DNA from: JAKOUL01 sp035378845
Lineage (GTDB): Bacteria; Dictyoglomota; Dictyoglomia; Dictyoglomales; Dictyoglomaceae
Reading direction: 5' to 3'
Assembly: GCA_035378845.1 (NCBI GenBank)
Contig: DAOSUP010000002.1
Span: forward strand, 1 to 64,000
Length of the DNA stretch: 64,000 nt
Shown here one piece after another: positions 26,461 through 35,600 of this stretch; position 1 is the stretch's first letter, and each line of letters starts with the position of its first letter. The notes beneath the pieces were generated by a model. That model saw nothing but the letters and a program-made list of their open reading frames with translations, was not told the DNA's origin and did not search any database. Both the position numbers and the translations under genes were made by a program.

Positions 26461-26635
26461 TTTCTCTGGCCTCCTTCCAGTAAGGGAGAGTACTTTCTCT
26501 TTTCCATAATAATCCTTCTCCTTTCTTAATAGTTTCTTCAAAAACTACAAAAAGGCATCTCGGAACTACATCTTCATTCCTACTACTCATATATCTGAAT
26601 ATCTCCCTCCCTTCTAAAATAACTTTTAATTTTGC
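26461..26635 (-). promoter_or_regulatory. 175-nt leader of the permease operon with possible upstream ORF
   Basis: The leader is uncoding in the permease frame apart from an unsupported TTG extension. It holds a strong ribosome site GGGAGGGAG followed by an ATG near 26590 that opens a different frame running into the permease gene. The permease ribosome site itself sits in the loop of a CTGG/CCAG hairpin (26470-26484). This could be translational control by a leader peptide, or chance. Confidence 0.35.
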
Positions 26636-26641
26636 TTTTTT

Positions 26642-26670
26642 GTTATAACACTTTGAGTTATACACGTCAA
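26642..26670 (-). promoter_or_regulatory. Promoter of the permease-ATPase operon
   Basis: On the minus strand TTGACG (complement of 26665-26670), a 17-bp spacer and TATAAC (complement of 26642-26647). The -35 box overlaps the stop codon of the DUF192 gene. Confidence 0.7.
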
Positions 26671-27137
26671 CGAATTAATGATATTTTCGCACCTTCTCTA
26701 AAACCGAATTTTTCAAAAAAGCCTGCCTTAACTTCTAATGCATATCTATAAGGCTTTGGACTTGTATAGATAGGACATTCTTCTCCTTCACAAGGAACCA
26801 TCCTTTGAATATTAAAGATTTTACCTTCTGCGTCAATAAATGCTATATCTAAAGGAATGTAAGTATTTTTCATCCAAAATCCATCCTGAGTATCTTCTGG
26901 AAAAATAAATATCATTCCATATCTCCAAGGGATATCTTTTCGGTACATTAAACCTAAAGTCCATAATTCATCTTTATCAGCAATCTCTACAGGAATCTCT
27001 ATAGACTTCCCATCCTGAGTAATTCTTAATCTCCCTTTAGGAAAGTTAACTTTATTTGAAGAGAAATTCTCTACATATAAAACAGATATAAACAAGATCA
27101 AGCCTATTAAAACTGATATATAAATCTTCCTTTTCAC
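26667..27137 (-). CDS. DUF192 family secreted/membrane-anchored protein
   Basis: This 156-residue protein has an N-terminal signal or anchor segment (residues ~5-23) and a DUF192 domain. The domain is marked by LGLMYRKDIPWRYGMIFIFPE, FWMKNTYIPLDIAFID, the acidic CEGEECP loop and the C-terminal RYALEVKAGFFEKFG. The family is a small beta-barrel of unknown function, often exported. Two cysteines (~C122, C126) in the loop might bind metal or form a disulfide. Start ATG 27137 follows AGAGGTG. Confidence 0.9.
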   Translation of the reverse strand: MKRKIYISVLIGLILFISVLYVENFSSNKVNFPKGRLRITQDGKSIEIPVEIADKDELWTLGLMYRKDIPWRYGMIFIFPEDTQDGFWMKNTYIPLDIAFIDAEGKIFNIQRMVPCEGEECPIYTSPKPYRYALEVKAGFFEKFGFREGAKISLIR

Positions 27138-27202
27138 CTCTTACTTATTCCTCCCAATTAAGTTTTTTCATTCTGATTAAATGTTATAATATAATAACGA
27201 GA

Positions 27203-28276
27203 ATGAAAAGAGAAATTGCAGAACTTCCATTACATTCAGGTAAAGCACCTTCTTGGCTTTTTCAAAGAATGAAAAAGTTAGCAAGAGAGATTATTCTCCT
27301 TTTTGCCGTAGAAGGAAGAATTAATGAACTGATAATAAATCTTTCAGATCCATACTGGTTTCAATCCTTAGGATGTGTCCTTGGGTTTGATTGGCATTCT
27401 AGTGGACTGACTACAACCACAGGAGCCGCATTAAAAGAAGGTTTAGGAGATCTTTATAAAGAGATAGGATTATTTATCGTAGGAGGCAAAGGAAAAACAG
27501 CCATTAAAACACCAGATGAAATAAGAAATCTTGCAGACAAAATAGGTTTTGATCCAGAAAAATGGATAAATATCAGTAGATTAGTAGCAAGAATTGATAA
27601 TAACGCTCTCCAAGATGGATACCAACTTTATCATCATCTCTTGATCTTTACTTCTAATGGAGACTGGTGTGTAATACAGCAAGGAATGAATGAAAATAAT
27701 AATTATGCAAGACGGTATCATTGGTTAGGTAAAGAAATAAAAAGTTTCGTGGAAGATCCTCATAAGGGAATAATAACTTATAAAAAGGAAAATGTTGTAT
27801 TAAATTTGGTAGCTAATGAAAGCAAACCTGCACAGGAAATGATAACTCAACTTTCTGCAGAAAATCCTAATGAGACAAAAGCACTTTGGGAAAATGTATC
27901 TCTTAAGCTTCCAACACATCATCCAATTACCCCAAAAGAGATAAAACCTGAAAATCTCAAATCTATACTATTAAAAACTTATGAGAATCCACCAAAAGAC
28001 TTTCAAGAGCTTCTTCTTAGAGAAGGGGTAGGAGCAAAAACCTTAAGAGCTTTAGCATTGATAAGTGACTTAGTATATGGAAAACCTGGAAGTTATAAAG
28101 ATCCTGCAAAATTTTCCTTTGCCCATGGAGGTAAAGATGGATATCCCTACCCTGTTGATAAGAAAAACTATGATAAAAGTATTGACATTCTTGAAAAAGC
28201 AATAAAAAATGCAAAGATGGGGAAGAAAGAGGAAATTGAAGCATTCAAAAGATTATCATTCTTCTTTAAAATCTGA
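27203..28276 (+). CDS. DUF763 domain protein
   Basis: This 357-residue soluble protein matches the DUF763/COG1415 family of archaea and thermophilic bacteria. It opens with ELPLHSGKAPSWLF and continues with LGFDWHSSGLTTT (~75-87) and a W..IQQGMN segment. A helix-hairpin-helix-like GVGAKTLRALALIS (~277-290) and FAHGGKDGYPYPVD near the C-terminus follow. The HhH-like motif hints at nucleic-acid binding, but the function is unknown. The gene is convergent with endonuclease V (21-bp overlap). A TATAAT at 27190-27195 lies only 7 nt before the ATG, and no ribosome site is present, so its mRNA may be leaderless. Confidence 0.92.
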   Translation: MKREIAELPLHSGKAPSWLFQRMKKLAREIILLFAVEGRINELIINLSDPYWFQSLGCVLGFDWHSSGLTTTTGAALKEGLGDLYKEIGLFIVGGKGKTAIKTPDEIRNLADKIGFDPEKWINISRLVARIDNNALQDGYQLYHHLLIFTSNGDWCVIQQGMNENNNYARRYHWLGKEIKSFVEDPHKGIITYKKENVVLNLVANESKPAQEMITQLSAENPNETKALWENVSLKLPTHHPITPKEIKPENLKSILLKTYENPPKDFQELLLREGVGAKTLRALALISDLVYGKPGSYKDPAKFSFAHGGKDGYPYPVDKKNYDKSIDILEKAIKNAKMGKKEEIEAFKRLSFFFKI

Positions 28277-28933
28277 CCATCCCTTTTTACTATAGATATG
28301 AGCAAGTCTTGTGGGCTCTGGAAGTCTAAAATTCAATGTTATTTTAAGAATAATGTCAATAGCACTTTTCAAAGATACTCTATGCCCTGAAGAGACAAAA
28401 ACAGGCTTTACTTTCTCTTTTGTACGAAGAGCCACACCAACCACTTCACCGTTACAATAAATAGGCTCAAAATCTCCTCTTTTCTCTCCAGGTTCTTTAT
28501 AATTCCCCACAAGAGGTTTCTTAGCACAACCTATACTTGGCATATCTAACACCACTCCCACATGAGAGGCTATACCAAGTCTTCTTGGATGGGCTACTCC
28601 CTGACCGTCAAATATAAGTATATCTGGTTTTATACTTAGTTTTTCCCATGCCTCAATAATACCAGGACCTTCTCGGAAACTTAAGAAGCCAGGGATATAA
28701 GAAAAACTCTCGTCAGTAAAAGAGTAAGATATATCGCAGATTTTTAAGCTTTCAAAATTACATACTATTATTACCGAAAGAAGTTTCTTATGAGAAAAAG
28801 AAGTATCCACACCACCTATGTATTTGATAGGATAAGAAAACTTATCTTCTAATATAACCTTACCACTTAAAAATTTCTGAAGAGCTAATGCCTCTTCATG
28901 ACTTTTATAACAAAAATATTCTTTATAATCCAT
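28256..28933 (-). CDS. nfi: Endonuclease V
   Basis: Endonuclease V cuts DNA one base 3' of deaminated adenine (hypoxanthine). The 225-residue protein shows the catalytic acids and family blocks YIGGVDTSF (~38-46), FREGPGIIEAWEKL, DILIFDGQGVAHPRRLGIASHVG (~105-127), GCAKKPLVG and the C-terminal VFVSSGHRVSL. It overlaps the GH57 gene by 11 bp at its start and DUF763 by 21 bp at its end. Repair of deamination fits a high-temperature lifestyle. Confidence 0.95.
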   Translation of the reverse strand: MDYKEYFCYKSHEEALALQKFLSGKVILEDKFSYPIKYIGGVDTSFSHKKLLSVIIVCNFESLKICDISYSFTDESFSYIPGFLSFREGPGIIEAWEKLSIKPDILIFDGQGVAHPRRLGIASHVGVVLDMPSIGCAKKPLVGNYKEPGEKRGDFEPIYCNGEVVGVALRTKEKVKPVFVSSGHRVSLKSAIDIILKITLNFRLPEPTRLAHIYSKKGWSDFKEE

Positions 28934-31523
28934 ATATCTCTATACTTCCACAACTCTTATCCCAGGATGCATCTCTAAACTTTTCTTTAAATATTTTTTT
29001 CAGCATCTCGTTTCTTTCGTAAATTTGAGTTATTACTTTTATAAAACTCTCCCTGGGGATCAATCTATAAACACCATCTTCCTTCTCCACTTTAATAAAT
29101 TTATAAGGCACAGTATAACTTGAAACATTAAAGCTTCTGTAATCTCTTATGGTTTGAAGAATCATTATTAACTCTTCAGGAATAAGTATTTTTCTTAAAA
29201 TTTTTATCTCATCATAATTCTCTTCCCCTTCAAAATTAGTTAAATTTTCTTGGGTAACAATAAACTTAGAGTAGATATTATGATAATCCCTATTAGGAAT
29301 AAGTATCCACTCACCATATACCTTTTTATTTAATCTATTAACAAATAATTTCGTTATAATTTCTTCAAGCAAGCCTGGAATTATAAATAAAAATGCGTCT
29401 TTATCAGGTAAAATTTCTAATAGATCATTATCTTTGAATAAGCAAACTCCAAAATTTATTTTCTCTCCCTTTCTTCCCTCAAAAAGAGAAAGAGGTATCT
29501 TTATCTCAACTATATCATTTATCACAGAAAAATTATTCTTTTCTAAAACTTGCCAATTTTCATCTCCCTGAGCTAAAAGAATTTCTGAATCATCATTAAA
29601 AATATTAAGTTCTAAAGCAATAGGAAAACAAAAACTTTCCTTTCTCCCTCTAATATGTCTATTTCTAAATAGCTTCTGGGGATGAGAAAAATAGCATCTA
29701 ATAGAAAAATTTTCTTTAAAAAGTTCCTTTAGATTTCCTCTAAAATCTAATCTAAGATAAAGATTATCTAAATCATATGTATAGTAAATCCCTTTTATAT
29801 AATTTTGGGGACCATCCAAAAGATTAAGAGAGGAAAGATCCCATTCAGAAGAATGAGTTATTTTTCCATCTAATACTGGAGTAGAAATAAAGCTTTCTCT
29901 CTGTTGCCAAAGAGGTTTTCTAATAACTATAGGAATATCTAAAAAAGATGGGGGTGTGATTCCTAAAGATGTATAAACATTTTTCAGATGATTTCTAAAA
30001 ATCTGGTCAAAAATTTCATCATGACCAGAATTCTGGTCATCTCCATACCACCAGAACCAATCACTACCCTCAGCAGCATACAAACTTGTCCAATCTAACT
30101 TGTTTTTAAGTTCAGGGTCTCGCCTCAATTTTCTTTCTATAAAATTTCTTACAATAGAAAGATAATCCCAGGCTATGTTTTCTTCTTTTTCTCCAATCCA
30201 TGTAGTTAAATCTGTATCTACCCAAGATCCAGTGAACAAAGTGTTAAGCTCATCTTGTGGAGGAAACTTGTTTAAAAAATCTCCTACTGTAATAGTCTCT
30301 ATCTCTGAAGATTCAGAAATAAAATTATATAAATATCTGAGGAAATCTCTACCATCATTATCATAGTACTCCCAGCAATTTTCACCATCTAAGGCTATTG
30401 TTACAATAAAATTTCCATCAGGAAGAGATTCCTTGATTTTTAAGAGTCTATTAAAAAGATCCTTTGCCCCATCGTAAGGAGAAAAATTCATATATACAAA
30501 TCCTATTCTATCAGACAAAAATTGATCTCTAAAAACCATATCCACATATTTTCCATTTATATTTATTCTATAAGGTTTATATAAAATATAAGGCTCCGAT
30601 AAAAATCCTTCGGAATTTCTAATCACATCTTTACTTATGGTTCTAAAGAGTATCTTTTCATCACTTATCAACCACTTAATTCCAAGGTCATAGGAGAGCT
30701 CCACCACCTCTGGACTTACAGCCTCTTCTGATGGCCACATTCCTAAGGGTTCTTTCCCAAAAATATTTTTGTAAAAATCTTTTCCTAAAGAGATTTGACT
30801 CTTTGCATCTTCTTTATATCTAAAAGTAAAGGATGGGAGAGGTAGATCAGGTGTAGCAATTTTAGCAGAGTTAGTATCTATAAGAAGAGGAAGTATGGGA
30901 TGAAAGAAAGGTGAAAAAATTACTTCAATCTGTCCTAATTCCTGCAATCCTTTGTAAAGAGAAAGGATAGCACTCATAATTTCAAACTGTTTATCTATTA
31001 ACTTTATCTTTTCTTCCTCAGTAAAAGATCTTCCTTTAGCACATAAACTTTTCAAGAATGTATCCTTTTCTCTTAAATCAGGATCAAACCAGGCTAAATT
31101 ATAAAGCGTTTGTAGATCTAAAAAATCCTGCTCTGTATAGTTTTCTCCTTTTTGTCTTTTTTCATAAAGCTCTCTAAATCTTTCAAAAGGAGAAATCATC
31201 TTTCCAATATTTAAAAGGAAAAAATTATCCAAGATAAATTTTTTATCCTCTTCCGAAAGATCATGTGCTGGAATTAAAGTCTTTTCTAACCAATCATCTG
31301 TGGTTTTTCTTTCTAAATATTCTTGAATCTGCAAAACAAGAGAAGGGACTAAATTAAAAGTTTGTTTGATTTTTGGAAAATCCTTCAATATAGATACCAT
31401 ATTGTAGTAATTTTTAATTGCATGAAGCCTTACCCATGGGAAAAAAGAAAATTTCTTGTTTGTATCCCTATAGTAAGGCTGATGCATATGCCATATAAAA
31501 GCCACATAAAGTTTCTCAGCCAT
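28923..31523 (-). CDS. Glycoside hydrolase family 57 protein
   Basis: This 866-residue enzyme of the COG1449 alpha-amylase/alpha-mannosidase group has the N-terminal IWHMHQPYY motif (~10-18). The region HPILPLL, the nucleophile segment MWPSEEAVS (~272-280, second Glu pair) and ALDGENCWEYY (~378-388), which carries the acid/base Asp, follow. EGSDWFWWYGDD (~503-514) begins the C-terminal beta-rich domain. It probably cleaves alpha-glucans. No signal peptide is seen, so it is likely cytoplasmic. It is not the well-known 686-residue Dictyoglomus AmyA, whose N-terminus differs. Start ATG 31523 follows TAGGAGG. Confidence 0.93.
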   Translation of the reverse strand: MAEKLYVAFIWHMHQPYYRDTNKKFSFFPWVRLHAIKNYYNMVSILKDFPKIKQTFNLVPSLVLQIQEYLERKTTDDWLEKTLIPAHDLSEEDKKFILDNFFLLNIGKMISPFERFRELYEKRQKGENYTEQDFLDLQTLYNLAWFDPDLREKDTFLKSLCAKGRSFTEEEKIKLIDKQFEIMSAILSLYKGLQELGQIEVIFSPFFHPILPLLIDTNSAKIATPDLPLPSFTFRYKEDAKSQISLGKDFYKNIFGKEPLGMWPSEEAVSPEVVELSYDLGIKWLISDEKILFRTISKDVIRNSEGFLSEPYILYKPYRININGKYVDMVFRDQFLSDRIGFVYMNFSPYDGAKDLFNRLLKIKESLPDGNFIVTIALDGENCWEYYDNDGRDFLRYLYNFISESSEIETITVGDFLNKFPPQDELNTLFTGSWVDTDLTTWIGEKEENIAWDYLSIVRNFIERKLRRDPELKNKLDWTSLYAAEGSDWFWWYGDDQNSGHDEIFDQIFRNHLKNVYTSLGITPPSFLDIPIVIRKPLWQQRESFISTPVLDGKITHSSEWDLSSLNLLDGPQNYIKGIYYTYDLDNLYLRLDFRGNLKELFKENFSIRCYFSHPQKLFRNRHIRGRKESFCFPIALELNIFNDDSEILLAQGDENWQVLEKNNFSVINDIVEIKIPLSLFEGRKGEKINFGVCLFKDNDLLEILPDKDAFLFIIPGLLEEIITKLFVNRLNKKVYGEWILIPNRDYHNIYSKFIVTQENLTNFEGEENYDEIKILRKILIPEELIMILQTIRDYRSFNVSSYTVPYKFIKVEKEDGVYRLIPRESFIKVITQIYERNEMLKKIFKEKFRDASWDKSCGSIEIYGL

Positions 31524-31591
31524 TAGAAAAACCTCCTATTAAAACGTGAAATCAAAAATATAATACTACAACAAAAACAACTTTTTAAAGC

Positions 31592-31620
31592 TTGACTTTT
31601 AAATTTTACTTCTCTAAAAT
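31592..31620 (+). promoter_or_regulatory. Promoter of guaB
   Basis: TTGACT (31592-31597), a 17-bp spacer and TAAAAT (31615-31620) lie 45 bp before the guaB ATG. An AAAGAGGAGG ribosome site follows at about 31647-31656. Confidence 0.75.
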
Positions 31621-31664
31621 GGTTAAAATCTTCTTGGAAGAGATTTTAAAGAGGAGGCAAAGGA

Positions 31665-33146
31665 ATGAATTTCAATGAGCGATTCTTAGGTGAAGCCTTA
31701 ACCTTTGATGATATATTGTTAGTTCCAGCATATAGTGAAGTAATTCCAAAAGAAGTATCTGTAGATACCTATCTTACCGAAAAAATTCATCTAAATATCC
31801 CTATATTAAGTGCTGCTATGGATACTGTTACAGAGGCAAGAATGGCAATTGCTATAGCAAGAGAGGGAGGACTTGGCATTATTCATAGAAATCTTCCCAT
31901 AGAAAGACAAGCCGAAGAAGTGGATAAGGTAAAAAGATCTGAGCATGGAATGATAACAGATCCTATCTGTCTTTCTCCAGATCAAAGTGTAGGTGAAGCT
32001 CTGAGTATAATGGCAAAATATCACATATCGGGACTTCCTGTTACTGAAAAGGATGGCAAGCTTGTGGGAATTATAACAAACAGGGATTTAAGATTTGAAA
32101 CTGATATGAACAAAAAAGTATCTGAGGTAATGACAAAGGATAATCTTATTGTAGCTCAGATAGGAGTGACTATAAAAGCTGCACAAGAGATCTTACAAAA
32201 ATACAAGATAGAAAAACTTCCCATAGTGGACAAGAATTTTAAACTTAAAGGTTTAATTACTATAAAGGACATACAAAAAATGAAGCAATATCCAAATGCA
32301 GCAAAAGATGATAAGGGAAGATTATTGGTAGGAGCAGCTGTAGGTACTGGGCAGGATGCTATAAAAAGGGCAAAAGCTTTGGTAGAAGCAGAGGTAGATG
32401 CGATAGTTATAGATACTGCCCATGGACACTCCAAGAGAGTTCTTGAAACCGTAAAAGAACTTAAAAAACTTGTTAGTAAAAAAGCAGCAATTATAACTGG
32501 AAATGTAGCTACAGCTGAGGGAACAAGAGCTCTTATTGAAGCAGGTACTGATGTGGTTAAGGTTGGGATAGGACCAGGATCCATATGTACTACCAGAGTT
32601 ATAGCTGGAATTGGAGTACCTCAATTCTCCGCTATTTTAGAATGTACACAGGAATCTAAAAAATATAATGTTCCTATCATTGCTGATGGGGGAATAAAAT
32701 TTTCAGGAGATATAACAAAAGCTATCGCTGCTGGGGCTCAGGCAGTAATGCTTGGAAGTCTCTTAGCAGGAACAGAGGAAAGTCCAGGAGAAACAGAAAT
32801 TTATCAGGGAAGAAATTTCAAGGTATATAGAGGCATGGGTTCTCTTTCAGCTATGAAGGAGGGAAGTGGAGAAAGATATTTCCAAGAGGGATCTGATAAG
32901 TTTGTTCCTGAAGGAATTGAGGGAAGAGTTCCTTATCGTGGACCTGTTTCTGAAGTTCTTTTCCAACTTGTAGGAGGCTTAAAATCAGGTATGGGATACT
33001 GTGGGGTAAACAATTTAGAAGAACTAAGGACTAAAACAAAATTTATAAAAGTCACCAATGCCGGTTTAAAAGAAAGTCATCCTCATGATGTGATAATAAC
33101 TAAGGAAGCTCCAAACTATAGCATCTCTACCTGGGAAGGACATTAA
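31665..33146 (+). CDS. guaB: Inosine-5'-monophosphate dehydrogenase
   Basis: GuaB oxidises IMP to XMP with NAD+, the committed step to GMP. The 493-residue protein has the split TIM barrel, LTFDDILLVP at the start and the catalytic Cys308 in GPGSICTTR. Two CBS domains lie between (about 92-205: DPICLSPDQSVGEAL and VMTKDNLIVAQIGVTI), and GGIKFSGDITKA and the flap RYFQEG follow. It is a monocistronic gene whose stop overlaps the sensor kinase by 4 bp. Confidence 0.97.
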   Translation: MNFNERFLGEALTFDDILLVPAYSEVIPKEVSVDTYLTEKIHLNIPILSAAMDTVTEARMAIAIAREGGLGIIHRNLPIERQAEEVDKVKRSEHGMITDPICLSPDQSVGEALSIMAKYHISGLPVTEKDGKLVGIITNRDLRFETDMNKKVSEVMTKDNLIVAQIGVTIKAAQEILQKYKIEKLPIVDKNFKLKGLITIKDIQKMKQYPNAAKDDKGRLLVGAAVGTGQDAIKRAKALVEAEVDAIVIDTAHGHSKRVLETVKELKKLVSKKAAIITGNVATAEGTRALIEAGTDVVKVGIGPGSICTTRVIAGIGVPQFSAILECTQESKKYNVPIIADGGIKFSGDITKAIAAGAQAVMLGSLLAGTEESPGETEIYQGRNFKVYRGMGSLSAMKEGSGERYFQEGSDKFVPEGIEGRVPYRGPVSEVLFQLVGGLKSGMGYCGVNNLEELRTKTKFIKVTNAGLKESHPHDVIITKEAPNYSISTWEGH

Positions 33147-35590
33147 AAGTCTTCACTTATCAGTTTCACAATATCTTCCTTAGTTTTATCTGGAGAGGAA
33201 AGAAAGACAAAATTTAATTTTAAAGTTCCTAATTCTCCCAGTGAGATTTGAGAAACTTTTTCTTCTATATCCATAACACTACGCGTAAATAGGTAAAATC
33301 TATTAAATCCATGCCCAATAAGGTCATTTGGCTTCAAATTTTCTTTAATAAATGAAGCAAGATTAAAGATTGCTGATTTTTTTACATTATCTGAGAAAAG
33401 ACCATCAAATTCATAGCTAATTTTACCAAAAGCAAAATATTTTAGATCATTCTTATAAAGCTCCTTCCATAAAAGTGGGAAAAAATGAGAAAGGGAAAAA
33501 GTACCAGTCAAAGGATCCACTAAAGAAAATCTTCTTGGGATTCTTATAGTAAAAGTGGTACCTTCACCAAGCTTACTTGTTACAGAGATTTTCCCATTAT
33601 GAGCTTCTATAATACTCTTTACTATAGAAAGCCCAAGCCCTGTACCACTCGTAGTTCTCCTAAGAGAGCTATCTACTCTATAGAACCTATCAAAAATATG
33701 AGGGAGATGTTCAGAAGGGATTCCTGTCCCTTGATCTTGTATATCTACAATTATTTCTTCTATCTTATCTATGAGTCTTATTGTTATATCACCACCATTA
33801 GGTGAATATTTTATTGCATTATCAAGAAGATTATGAAAAACCTGAGAAAGCCTCGCAGAATCTCCGAGTACAAGAACGGGATATTCAGGGAACTGTAGTA
33901 TAATTTTATGCTTAGTAGTCTGAGTCTGAAAAAAAGTTGCCCTCGCTTTGATTACCTTCCTTAATTCTATTGTATCCTTTCGTAACTCTATCTTCCCTGA
34001 CTCAATTCTTGAGACATCTAACAAATCATTTATTAGTTGGGTTAGTCTTTCTGCTTCTTTGTTAATAATTTCATAATAACGTCTCACTTTTTCAGGAGGA
34101 AGTTTCATCTTCATAAGAAGTTCACTATAACCTTTTATAGCTGTAAGTGGAGTTTTCAATTCATGAGATACGTTAGCTACAAATTCAGATTTCATCCTAT
34201 CCAGTTCTTTAAGCGTACTAATATCTCTTAAAGCCAGAATAAAATTAGAGACCTTTCTCCCCTCCCAAACCCCAGAAAGATTACATCCTAAAATTATCTC
34301 TTTTTTACCATTCCATACTTTTATTTCATATTGGAGAATCGGAGCTTTTTTAAAAACCATTTTATCTAAGGGACACTCAGAACACATTAGTTCTCCTTTG
34401 GCATCTCTACATTTCAACGTTTCAGTACATCCTTTCATATAATCCTCTGAGGTTAGATTAAAAAGATTCATTGCAGCATTATTCATTAAAGATATTCTTT
34501 TTCCACCATCAAGAATTATAAGACCATCACCAATATTTTCAAGAATTTTTTTCATTTTTTCTCTTTCTATATTTACATCATTGTAAAGAATAGCTTTATG
34601 TAATGCTATAGAGGTTTCATAAGCAAGATTTGTCAATATTTCTAAATCGTAGGATGTAAATTTCCGGTTTCTCACACTATTAACCACTTCAATGGCTCCT
34701 AAAATCTCATCTTCTACTTTTAAAGGCACACATATTACTGAGCCAGTTTTAAATCCTGATATAGCATCATAATATTCAGTAAATCTGGAATCTTTAGAAA
34801 CATTATTGACCAATGCTGGCTCTCCCGAATCTACAACCCATCCTACAATGCCTTCCCCTTTTAGAAGTTTTTTCCCCTCAAGATATTCTCCTCTTTCTCC
34901 TACCGCTTTCTCAAAAATAAGATCACCATTATCTTTATCCTTAAGAAATATGGTTCCCCCATCTGCAGCAAGAATTTCAATTGCAGAATCAAGAATAACA
35001 GAAAGAATCTCATTTATATCCAAAGAGAAATTCACTATCCTTATAACCTCTGAGAAAGTCTTCATTTCATTTATCTTCTGCTCAAGCTTAAGGCTTTCTC
35101 TACCCACAAAGTTAAGAAAGAGAGCAAGTAGAATTGATAATATTCCAAGTTCAAGAATTCTCATATATGCAGAACTGAAAATAATATTTATGCCTTGAAT
35201 TATTCCAAAAAATATAAAGGCAAGAGTCACTAATATTGCAGAGAGTATTGTGGTACGAAAATCATATCTAAAAGCTGCAGAAACTATTGGAAAAAGCAAT
35301 AGTAAATAAAGTTCGCTGGTGATACCACCAGTAAGATAAACAAGAATTGTTACTAACAATATATCAAGAGCTGCAAAAATCTCATGCCTATGTAAGAGAG
35401 AATATTTATAAATTGGAAATACTGTAGTAAAAAGTATGTAAAAAAATGAGACGATTAAAAAAATATTGAATATACTCATATTGGTAGGTGGGACAACACC
35501 AAGCTTAACAAGAATTAAAACTGTAAAGAGAATTAAAGCTCTAAATAAAGAAAGAAATTTTTCTCTTCTTAAATCACGGTAAACTCTCAT
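33143..35590 (-). CDS. Membrane sensor histidine kinase: 6TM-GAF-PAS-HisKA-HATPase plus degenerate GGDEF-like tail
   Basis: This 815-residue signal transducer has about six membrane helices (15-160) and a GAF domain (~185-330). A PAS domain (~345-460) carries an unusual Cys set, C388, C394, C403 and C406 (MCSECP). HisKA has the phospho-acceptor H476 (VSHELKTPL), and the ATPase has FDRFYRVDSSLRRTTSGTGLGLSIV split over the F and G2 boxes. After the ATPase, residues ~690-815 look like a GGDEF domain: DPLTGTFSLSHF matches its N-terminal DPLTG box. The GG(D/E)EF site is replaced by GHGFNRF, so it cannot be an active cyclase. The response regulator is encoded 10 bp upstream. Confidence 0.92.
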   Translation of the reverse strand: MRVYRDLRREKFLSLFRALILFTVLILVKLGVVPPTNMSIFNIFLIVSFFYILFTTVFPIYKYSLLHRHEIFAALDILLVTILVYLTGGITSELYLLLLFPIVSAAFRYDFRTTILSAILVTLAFIFFGIIQGINIIFSSAYMRILELGILSILLALFLNFVGRESLKLEQKINEMKTFSEVIRIVNFSLDINEILSVILDSAIEILAADGGTIFLKDKDNGDLIFEKAVGERGEYLEGKKLLKGEGIVGWVVDSGEPALVNNVSKDSRFTEYYDAISGFKTGSVICVPLKVEDEILGAIEVVNSVRNRKFTSYDLEILTNLAYETSIALHKAILYNDVNIEREKMKKILENIGDGLIILDGGKRISLMNNAAMNLFNLTSEDYMKGCTETLKCRDAKGELMCSECPLDKMVFKKAPILQYEIKVWNGKKEIILGCNLSGVWEGRKVSNFILALRDISTLKELDRMKSEFVANVSHELKTPLTAIKGYSELLMKMKLPPEKVRRYYEIINKEAERLTQLINDLLDVSRIESGKIELRKDTIELRKVIKARATFFQTQTTKHKIILQFPEYPVLVLGDSARLSQVFHNLLDNAIKYSPNGGDITIRLIDKIEEIIVDIQDQGTGIPSEHLPHIFDRFYRVDSSLRRTTSGTGLGLSIVKSIIEAHNGKISVTSKLGEGTTFTIRIPRRFSLVDPLTGTFSLSHFFPLLWKELYKNDLKYFAFGKISYEFDGLFSDNVKKSAIFNLASFIKENLKPNDLIGHGFNRFYLFTRSVMDIEEKVSQISLGELGTLKLNFVFLSSPDKTKEDIVKLISEDF

Positions 35591-35600
35591 AATATTTGAA

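Noticed and set aside
26315..26590. Open frame of about 91 codons running from the permease leader into the permease gene
   Set aside because: It has a good ribosome site, but most of it overlaps the conserved permease N-terminus in another frame and the product resembles no protein. It is kept only as a leader observation.
32156..32624. Open frames antisense to guaB
   Set aside because: They are shadows of the highly conserved guaB coding sequence, without start signals or protein-like features.
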